The translations under genes were made by a program, and so were the position numbers. From Apium graveolens (lineage: Eukaryota > Streptophyta > Magnoliopsida > Apiales > Apiaceae), in the NCBI RefSeq assembly GCF_009905375.1, contig NC_133655.1, positions 39,773,593-39,837,592 on the forward strand: a DNA stretch of 64,000 nt, written 5' to 3'. The notes below the pieces were generated by a model, which made no database searches, had not been told where the DNA came from, and saw only the letters and a program-made list of their open reading frames with translations. Shown here piece after piece: positions 31,601 to 39,285 of the stretch; the stretch's first letter is position 1, and every line of letters begins with the position of its first letter.

Positions 31601-32698
31601 CTTGAACCCCAATAGAAACTTTACCTTGATACCTAAAAGCCAGATATTCTTCAAAGTTGTTCTTAATTGATTGATAACCCTTTTTCTTACCCTAAAGTTC
31701 GACAATCCTGATATACCTTGAGCTAAAAATCATTTCTTCATATCTTAACACCCCTAGTATTCATGAAGCTTATCTTCTTGATGTTCTAGTACTTGTACCT
31801 TGTCGAAAACCATTGCTATAAGCCTAGTTTGGCATTACTCTTTCATATTATCCAAGAGCCTTGCTAAATCTCCTTGTCAAAGTTCTTGTATATGGAAACC
31901 TTTCAATTACCTTAATATAGTAAAGTCTAGTGGATCATGGCCCTGAAATTTGGTGACATATTTCCAGTGTTTCAAAGATGATCTATAATCCCTTGATAAA
32001 AATGTTTACTACTTAAGAGATTTTATTATAAATTGGCATCAGTTTTTGAAATGATTAAAATGTGGATTTTCAGTCCCAAAGGGGGGTAAATGTTTTCTTT
32101 GAATAGTGGATCTGGACTGAGACGCGAGTCCTTTCCACACTTATATTGTAGGCTTAAAATTTTCCTAGGTATCCCATTAATGTTTTAGAACCCAGCGAGG
32201 TTCGGGATTACTTCGCGGCTGATCACCGGCTGTAATCCGTAGCGTCATAAAATGATTTTGATTAAGTTATGATTTTGAAAATGTTTTGATTCAAGCAAAT
32301 GATTCCATCACCCAAAATTTCATCTCTTGTTATTATTAGTTATATCTTCACATTGTCATTCTTTAATATATATCTCGATTTATGTTTCGTATCATACCGT
32401 TTAGCACTTGTTGAGCATTTGGCTCACTCCTTGCTTTAACCCTGATATTACAGTTAGTAGCTATGATTAGATTCAAGCAGACATCACGTAAGACTTGTGA
32501 CGCCGATGCGTATGTCCGAGCTCAAATAGAATAAGAGATAGTTTTGTGTGAGGATTCAATATTAAAATCAGTTGTAATAGTTGGTAGTGTTGGGCTGTTC
32601 CAAACCCTAAACTGTAAGATCTTGGATTCGGTTATATTTACTTTCTTTTAAATATTGTAATAGTTATATATTTTGTTTGTTATGTTGGGGGTGTGACA
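28678..32698 (+). repeat. Tekay-D 3' LTR, full length, 4,021 bp
   Basis: Starts TGTTACGACC after the polypurine tract and ends GGGTGTGACA before TSD TATGA. No long ORF. Conserved with the Tekay-F LTR (reverse strand 32743-50733). Includes an exon-like segment 31209-31296 bounded by TAG and a GC-type donor (AAG/GCAAGT), and a second small exon from 32454 with the histone-tail-like ORF at 32463. The remaining AT-rich sequence, about 29,300-31,200, shows no gene. Confidence 0.92.
32463..32534 (+). CDS. Histone H3-tail-like mini-ORF in Tekay-D LTR (decayed copy)
   Basis: 23-codon ORF beginning MIRFKQTSRKT; H3 begins MARTKQTARKS, so R2, K4, Q5, T6, R8 and K9 coincide. An acceptor-like ATTACAG ends at 32453, nine bases before the ATG. 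At the position where the related copies have a donor (CAG/GTAGT), this copy reads CAAATAG, so the donor is lost and the frame stops two codons later. Too short to identify as a gene by itself; supported by parallel copies in Tekay-F and Tekay-G. Confidence 0.45.
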   Translation: MIRFKQTSRKTCDADAYVRAQIE

Positions 32699-32703
32699 TA
32701 TGA

Positions 32704-32742
32704 TATTCATGAGAGTCGTATAATCATATGATAATTATATAA
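32704..32742. mobile_element. 39-bp Copia-C remnant between Tekay-D and Tekay-F
   Basis: AT-rich sequence left between the TATGA duplication of Tekay-D and the first base of the Tekay-F LTR. It should be the continuation of the Copia-C internal region from 13482; it is too short to confirm by motif. Confidence 0.5.
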
Positions 32743-32919
32743 TGTCACACCCCAAACATTTACAAAAGACAATATACGAGTAATTATATTAATTAACAAA
32801 AGGAAGTAAATACATCTGAATCCAAGATCTTACAGTTTAGGGTTTGGAACAGCCCAACACTATTAACTAATACAACCTGATTTTAATATCGAGTCCTCAC
32901 ACACAAAATCACTAACTAC

Positions 32920-32991
32920 CTGAGCTCGAACATATGAATCGGCATCACAAGTCTTACGCGCTGTCTGCTTGAATTTAACCATATCTGCTAG
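32920..32991 (-). CDS. Histone H3-tail-like exon in Tekay-F LTR
   Basis: On the minus strand an acceptor TTATATTTCAG ends at 32992 and a donor CAG/GTAGTT follows at 32920/32919. The ATG at 32982 opens 21 codons in phase 0 up to the donor, beginning MVKFKQTARKT. KQTARK is identical to H3 residues 4-9, and the match sits at the N terminus as in H3. If the donor is not used the frame continues to a stop at 32863 (40 residues). Its downstream partner exon would be in the Tekay-F leader, of which only the last codons survive at 55731-55793. Confidence 0.5.
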
Positions 32992-33771
32992 CTGAAATAT
33001 AAGGGTAAGCAAGTAGTGAGCCAAATGCTCAACAAGCGCTATAATATACATAAATAAGAATAAAACATTAACAATGGAATTGAAAGATTCAACAATATAG
33101 TATCAAGAGATAAACTTTCAGGGTGATGGCATCTTTTCTTCTAATAAAACCATTCAAAACCATTTTCTTATTAAAAACCATTTTATGACGTTACGGATTA
33201 CATCCGGTGATCAGCCGCGAAGTAATCCCGAACCTCGCTGGGTTCTAGAACATTAATGGGATCCCTAGGCAACTTTTAAGCCTACAAATTAAGAGTGAAA
33301 AGGACTTGCGTCTCAGTCTAGATCCACTATCTAAAGAAAATATTTGTCCCAATTTGGGACTAGAAATCCAAATTTTAACTTTTTACTTTAAAAACTGATG
33401 CCAAGTGATGGATAATTTCTTAAACAGTGAGAATCTTATCAAGGGTTCTAGATCAACTTTGAAGCACAGGGAATAGGTCCACTAAATTTTAAGGCCATGA
33501 TCAACTAGACTCTACTTTATCAAGGGAATTGTAAAGTTTCTATTCACAAGGAATTTGACAATGACATTTAGCAGGGTTATCTGATAGTATGAAGGAACTA
33601 AGTCAAACTAGGTTCAAGGTATTGGTTCTAGATAGGACATATGTATTGAAATATGAAGGAGGTAAGCATGAGTTCAAAGTATAACAGGGTATCATGTTTT
33701 AGGGGTAAGAATAGGGTTATCAAGCAAACATGAACGACTTTTAAGGGATAGCTGACTTTTAGGTATCAACA

Positions 33772-33776
33772 TAAGG
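33772..33776. repeat. Target-site duplication TAAGG of Tekay-G, left copy
   Basis: TAAGG precedes the LTR at 33777 and recurs exactly at 47973-47977 after the other LTR. Confidence 0.95.
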
Positions 33777-34694
33777 TGTAACGACTGAGAATTTTGCGTC
33801 GTAATTAAGAAAATAAAGTATGTGTTATGTGATGAGATTATAATTATGTGACTAAGTGATGATTATTTGTCTTATCTGTATACTAGAGTTTAGGAGCGTG
33901 AATAAAATTGTTCCAATTTAAAGAGTCAGCTTAGAAATTAAGCTTGGTGTCGGGCCGTCAGGTAGAACGGAACCCATTCTAATATGGAAATTAAATAATA
34001 TAAAATGAGAGTTATATGTGAAGTGAATGAATAAATTATTTCGTCTTAAGAGACGTGTTGATTGGCAAAGATAATGAGAAGCATAATCGAAACGCTGAGC
34101 GTCGGGCCGTCAGGCTGAACGTGACCCGGTACGCGTAAAAGAGGATAAGGATTAAAGAGGGATATATTCTATGATCAGACCTGAGTCGTTATGTGACTAT
34201 ATGTGTGTGATTGCTTGACTGTGTGCATGACTATGTGTTCTGTGTCAATTTTGTGAATTTTAACGGAATTACGTGATTTAAGTAAAGGTTTAATTAACCT
34301 TAGCGCATTTTTATAAAATCATCCGAGAAAGATAAAAACATGGGATTTGTTTTGTTACCTTCGTAATGATCCTAGAGACTTTTTAAAAATAATAAGTGAA
34401 TTTGATTGTTGATCTTTGTATTTTAAATCAATTTTATGTGGAAATTGTATTTATTAACGCAAGTTTGCGAAATTCATATAAAATCAACCGTTCACTCAAA
34501 TTCTTATTATGAGTAATGGATAAAAAGCTAATTTCGAGGCCTACGTGTTAAAATTGTCATTTTCAATAATCCTTGACTTTTCGAGAGAGAAATATTTTTA
34601 TTTTGAATTTCGTTGCATTTGAGTAAAAAGAGAAAGAAAGTGCAAATTAAAAAGGGAGTTATTAGATTACCATTTTGCCCTTGTGTTGGTGGAG

Positions 34695-34700
34695 TATAAA
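34695..34700 (+). promoter_or_regulatory. TATA box of Tekay-G LTR promoter
   Basis: TATAAA, followed about 65 bp later by a (CT)n-rich stretch of the kind common in plant 5' untranslated leaders. The same box is at 44696 in the 3' LTR. Inferred start near 34725. Confidence 0.6.
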
Positions 34701-36380
34701 TGACTCCTTCCTCCTCATTTTCTTCTTTCTTTTCCGTGCACTCACTCTTTTCTCTCCTTTTTTTCTTTCACTCTCTCTCTCTCACTCGAACAACTCTCTC
34801 TCGGCTCTCTCTTCAATCTCTCTCGGTATACCTCCTTTTTCCTTGATCAAACTCATCAATCATCCCTAATTCTTCTTGCTAAACACTTATGTATAGGTAG
34901 AAGTATATGCATGTGTGTGATTAGGCTTGCATGCCGAAGTGTGTGTGTGTTTTTGGGTTCGGTTTTGAGCCAAGAATCGAGGGCTTGCTTGATTAGTTTG
35001 TATCATATGATTATTGTGCTGAAATCAGTTTGCATGTGGTGTTGATGCAGTTCTTTTGAGAAATCGGGGGTTTCGTGGTTGGACACCCTCGAATGAGGGC
35101 ACCACCGTGAAGCCACCGCCACCGGTGATGAACTCCGGTGAACCGGTGGTGAGCTATGATGTTAAAAACTGAGCTCTAGAACCTTAAGATCACTTATTTA
35201 TGTTTGCATGTGGTGTTTTGATTAAAAGGCCGAATGGCCCTTACTATTTTAAGGAAATCAAGTTGATTATATTGAAATGCATGAGTCATTGAATTGATAT
35301 TGAAATATAGGTGGATTTGTGATTCAAGGATTAAGAATATCAAGTTGCATGATTGTTTTTGAAAAAAGCCGAATGGTTTTAATCTTTAAAGTTGTTTGAT
35401 TTGAATTAACTTGTTTAAAATAATGATGGATTGTTATTAGATTAGAAATGAATGAAATTATTGTTGCATGCTAAGTTTAGGTTCGAATTTTTGTGTTAAT
35501 AAGAAAGGAAATTGATTTTTGTGAGATAATCTTGGTAAACACTAAGTATAAATAGCCTAAAAGTGATTGCATGCTAGTTTTAAAGAGGATCAAGATGTGC
35601 ATGTCATTGATTTGTCCTTGAGAAGTAAAATTGAGTTTTTCCGAATTAAATTAAGTTAAAAAGGGACTAATTTGATGAATAAATGGATGCATGTTGTGAT
35701 TTAGGTGAAAATCGATTGTGTTAAGAAACTTAGTTGGCTTACTTGATAAAGATAAAGTGTTTGATATCATGACAAGTTAAAATTGAATTGCATGCGCGCA
35801 AGTATGTATGATTTGTCTCAAATTTTTTATGATTAAAATGAAGAAGGATGATACTTTAATAGCTTTGAATGAGTTGTGTGTATGTATGTGAGTTAAAGTG
35901 AGAATTTGGTTAATTTTGTGTGATAAGGCCGAATAGGCCATAAGGAATGAAAGTCAAATTACTTGGTTTTTATGATTAAAAGGATGATTGAAAGTGTATA
36001 AGTAAATATTTAGGAATTTGTTGCTTGATTATAGTATGTGGCTGGAATTAAGGATCAAAAGAAAATGGAACTAAGTTGATTGATATAAGTGATGGTTATG
36101 AACATAAATGTTTGGTTGTGATTAGGTCTTGTACTCGTAAAAGAGTCATGTTAGTTTGATTTGAGAAATAGCCAAGGTCAAGCGAGTACGCTTTGATTGC
36201 TAAGTATATAAGGATATAAAAGCTACGAGAAAGGATTATGCTATGTGCTAAGTGCTATGTGCTTATATGTACAAGCTATATTCGTATGCTCGAGTCAAGG
36301 ATATAATCGAGTTATCGTATAGTGTGATCATTCCGGGAACGAGAGTTGGGAATCTAATTAATATTTTGGTTTTATTGTAG

Positions 36381-36464
36381 ATTCGGAGCGTGAGAGCATT
36401 CAGTCTAGGAAAGGAAAGGAATTACTAGGTGGCAGTAGTTCAACCCTCAGGAAAGCAAATTCAG
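36381..36464 (+). other. Leader exon candidate with GC-type donor in Tekay-G LTR
   Basis: 84 bp bounded by acceptor TTTTATTGTAG (ends 36380) and donor TCAG/GCAAGT (36464/36465). The counterpart in the Tekay-D LTR is 31209-31296 with AAG/GCAAGT, and a related donor is in Gypsy-A at 9083/9084. GC-AG introns are a minor but real class in plants. Inferred intron 36465-37640. Confidence 0.4.
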
Positions 36465-37020
36465 GCAAGTAACTCTGATTACTTGTGTAAATGATTATAA
36501 GGGAAATGTTGTTCATACCATGTAGAGTATTGAACTGTTTAAGCATGAAACCCTTGTTTTATGAGACCCATATTTTATGAAACCCTGTTATTGATTTAAA
36601 GAATCCCTATTCTTGATAACCTGTTATTGATAAGCCTATTGATTTCACTCATTGATAACCTGACCTTTCTGTTCAAGTTACCTATAATGCCATGAATCAT
36701 ATTGAACCTATTGATTATCTTGGTTAACCCTGTTTAATGATATTCTGTTTCTCTTAATCACCCTATTGATCCCTAAATCAATGTTTATCCTTCTAATTTG
36801 GTGCCTTGTTATCATTGACACGGAATTTTTGTGAATTGTTCCTTGCGTATCTTTGATTCACTCCCTGAACTTCGTTTCTTTAAAATCTGATTTAAAATGA
36901 GTTTCGACTTGAAAGAGTCTGAATGATTTCAAATGCTTGGTAATGATAAAATGAATTTTAGAAAACCTATTTGTTTTTCCAACTCAAGGTTTTCCAAATG
37001 AATTCCTGATGGATTGAGAC

Positions 37021-37082
37021 GTAAGAGGCTAGTGGGACTAGTCCAGTCATGGTAAGAGGCTAGTGGGACTAGTCCAATTTAA
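37021..37082. repeat. Two-copy repeat with palindromic core in Tekay-G LTR
   Basis: GTAAGAGGCTAGTGGGACTA is present twice about 31 bp apart, each copy containing the perfect 10-bp palindrome GGACTAGTCC. The block is kept in the 3' LTR (46992-47050). Confidence 0.75.
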
Positions 37083-37640
37083 GGCTGAAATTATGCCGAT
37101 TGGTACCTTAAAGACCGGAATGAAGGTCGATACGGGCTGATCACCCGTATATAATGAAATGGAAAGATAAAGTGATCCAATCAAGGGTTCTAATTGATTA
37201 TTTAAAAGGGAACTGAAACCTTTATTCAGTAAATTGATATTGGAAATGAAAATGGTTTATATTGCCTTGAAAAGATTTGATTATGTTATTGTGGACCTTA
37301 GAGCTCGAGAACCCTGATTCTTGAAATTGTTGATCATATCATTGATTATATCTTGAAATACTGTTGCTTTCCTCTATCAAAAGATCTATTTTGATCCTAT
37401 AATGATTTGTGATGAATGTCGGCTTTCGTCCTGTTTCGAGCCTTGTTTCTTGAAAGCCCTACTATTCTTCAGATACCTTTCTTTATCCCAGAAAAAAAAT
37501 GGAAATCTGCCACCTAGATTAATTAAAGTAGAATGCCCTAGTTGGTTCAAAGTATGTTGAGATTTGATATTGTAGAACTGCTATATAGTTACTTGCTGAG
37601 TTTTATACTCATTTGTTTTATCTTAATCTAACCATGGTAG

Positions 37641-38243
37641 TTAAGGAAGAAGATGGCCAGGCTTAGGCGCACTGCTCGTAAGAGCGTACCTGGTGGTCCC
37701 TACCGTGTTGAGGGCTTCTGGTTGCCACAGCAGGTAGTGGTTTTTATGAGTGAGCTCGCGCCTAGAAAGAGGTGTATAAAGATACACTGGGTTATCTGTC
37801 GGTTCCTAGCCGGAATCGATATTGATTATTTAATAATATTTTGGGTTTGTAAGTTATATCTTGTGATTGGTAGTTGTAATCTTGTCTCATACTTTATCCT
37901 GTTGATCCTATTAGTAGTTAATCGGGGTTTATTCATATTTAATTATTAGATTAGAGGTGTGTGAGTCCTCATTCCCTAACCCCGAGATTGAGGGTGTCAC
38001 AAATTGGTATCAGAGCTACAGGATCTAGTCCCTGAGACATGTTAGGTTTTAAAAAGGGTATTTTGGGAATATATCTATATCGTGAGAGAGTTCGACTCAT
38101 GTAGAGTTGAGTTAGACTATTAGGTATAGTCTAAGGAAAGTGTTGATTGGTAAAGTGGAAACTAGAGTTAGGGTGTGAGTTAGCTGGAAGCTTTATTTAA
38201 CCCTAACATTGTTTCTTGGTTGCTATTTTGTATTTTCTCTCAG
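37641..38243 (+). CDS. Histone H3-tail-like exon of Tekay-G (exon plus following intron)
   Basis: The exon is 37641-37733: acceptor CATGGTAG before it, ATG at 37653, then 27 codons in phase 0 up to donor CAG/GTAGTG at 37733/37734. The peptide opens MARLRRTARKS and continues VPGGPYR; H3 opens MARTKQTARKS followed by TGG, so A1, R2, T6, A7, R8, K9 and S10 coincide and a GG pair follows. The intron 37734-38243 (510 bp) would cross the LTR end and the primer site, with acceptor TTTTCTCTCAG. Splicing joins phase 0 to phase 0 with the leader ORF at 38244. If unspliced, the frame runs to 37949 (98 residues). A second copy lies in the 3' LTR at 47625-47705. Predicted from sequence only. Confidence 0.5.
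38005..38016 (+). other. Primer-binding site of Tekay-G
   Basis: TGGTATCAGAGC, complementary to the initiator methionine tRNA 3' end, starts three bases after the LTR end. Confidence 0.92.
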
Positions 38244-38738
38244 GATCCTAGTAGTGGTAGTGACTCAGACTCTGAGATTAGCTTGACTGGTACCCCTGTG
38301 GACCCCGTTCCACCCTCTCCAGAGGAGTATGTGTATGTTAGTTCAGACCCAGAGGAGGACCCTTCTGAGAGTAGTGAGATCCCCATGCAGATTTCACCCC
38401 TGAGCCCAGATTCAGAGACCCCTGCCCCTGAGCCAGAGTCGGAGATTCCTAAGACTGTTCCTGTCAGTGTTGGTGGCAAGTTAGCCCAGGACCGAGACTT
38501 TGTGTACTCCCGCATTCCTGAGTTGGGAGCTTTGGTGGATAGACTAGCCAGAGAGTCTAGGCAGAGTGCTTCTGTTATGGATGATGAGTGGCGAGTTCGG
38601 GTGAAGATGGTGGAGCAGGTTGCGAGGAGGAGATTGGATGAGGGACCATCCACTAGTGATGCTGATGCTAAGGCCCGGAGGCTGCATAAGATCATTCGCT
38701 GGATGGTGGTTATGTTGAGAGAGATTCTAGATGATTAG
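38244..38738 (+). CDS. Tekay-G leader ORF: acidic protein, predicted exon 2 of the H3-tail-like gene
   Basis: 164 open codons before the TAG at 38736. The frame also reads upstream from 38220 without an ATG, which fits an internal exon opened by the CAG ending at 38243. The first 80 residues are acidic and rich in Ser and Pro (SSGSDSDSE, DPEEDPSESSE, EPESE). The last 80 are helical and basic-amphipathic (RIPELGALVDRLARE, DDEWRVRVKMVEQVARRR, RRLHKIIRWMVVMLREI). No known domain recognised. It lies between the primer site and gag, ending 547 bp before the gag ATG. A related C-terminal end (IVKTLREEK...) may survive in Tekay-F at 55731-55793. Joined to the LTR exon it would give 191 residues. Unlike gag-pol of this element it has no lesion. 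Confidence 0.6.
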   Translation, partial: DPSSGSDSDSEISLTGTPVDPVPPSPEEYVYVSSDPEEDPSESSEIPMQISPLSPDSETPAPEPESEIPKTVPVSVGGKLAQDRDFVYSRIPELGALVDRLARESRQSASVMDDEWRVRVKMVEQVARRRLDEGPSTSDADAKARRLHKIIRWMVVMLREILDD

Positions 38739-39285
38739 ATGGGACCGTTGGTTGAGCCCGTAGATTGTTGTTGTTATTTTCAACGCCAGTAGGCTTTGGG
38801 ATACTTGGTCAGATGCCGGGATCCATTTTTCATTTATCTCGTTGTATTTCAGACCAGTGTAGTAGTAGTAGTAGTTGGAAGTTAGGGGTAGATAGGGGGA
38901 TGTTTTCTGGTTTTTCCTCTGTTTAACCCTGCTATTTATTGTACCTTATTTCAGAACCCTAATATCCAGAATATTCCCTATGTAACCTTTGATTAAATAA
39001 ATCTATTATATTGCTTTCCTTTGTGCACCTTGATTATCTTATAAACTGTTCTCAATGCCATGTTTTAAATACAACCATGTTTTCGTATAACCATGTTTAA
39101 AGGTAATAAAACCCTATTCTGTGCCATGATAAAACAACACTGATATGAGAATTATGTAGTAATAGGATTGCATGTGCAAATTGGGTAAAACTTAAAACCC
39201 ACAAAAGAGATTTCATAAAAATTGTTGTTATATATATGCCATGCTATCGTATTGCTAAATAATTGCTCAATCAGGTTTGTAAGAA
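38739..39285 (+). other. Tekay-G untranslated leader before gag
   Basis: 547 bp, AT-rich, with several stop codons in each plus-strand frame. I see no gene; it is probably leader RNA with packaging signals. A short TAG repeat lies at about 38862-38876. Confidence 0.5.

Larger units (their letters stand above)
13483..32698 (+). mobile_element. Tekay-D: chromovirus LTR retrotransposon, plus strand, with nested Tat-E
   Basis: The element starts TGTTACGACC at 13483 and ends GGGTGTGACA at 32698. It is flanked by a perfect 5-bp target duplication TATGA (13478-13482 and 32699-32703). The 3' LTR is 4,021 bp, while the 5' LTR keeps only its first 606 bp before a deletion that runs into gag. The shared 606 bp differ at roughly 17 positions by eye (about 3%). 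The pol family is Tekay/Del chromovirus, judged by gag zinc knuckles, the protease/RT type and a chromodomain-like C terminus. Tat-E (14368-25179) interrupts it. It is non-autonomous: no primer site, most of gag missing, five stops in pol. Confidence 0.9.
32743..33776 (-). repeat. Tekay-F 3' LTR, 3'-terminal 1,034 bp
   Basis: Reverse complement of the last kilobase of the Tekay-D LTR, for example the GGTTCGGGATTACTTCGCGG block near 33215-33240. The LTR continues after Tekay-G at 47978. Total LTR length without the insertion is about 3.8 kb. With Tekay-D it forms a tail-to-tail inverted repeat. Confidence 0.9.
33777..38001 (+). repeat. Tekay-G 5' LTR, 4,225 bp
   Basis: Begins TGTAACGACTG and ends GGTGTCACA, followed two bases later by the primer site. 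The motif GTCGGGCCGTCAGG occurs twice (about 33952 and 34103), each followed by GAACG. TATA box at 34695, CT-rich leader 34762-34825. The long remaining part is AT-rich and transcribed, and holds exon-like segments 36381-36464 and 37641-37733. The ORF at 34675-34869 is a translation of the CT tract. Confidence 0.95.

Noticed and set aside
34675..34869. ORF with a Leu/Phe/Ser-rich, membrane-like peptide, also at 44676-45046
   Set aside because: Translation of the CT-rich leader just after the TATA box in both LTRs; the peptide is low-complexity and differs between copies.
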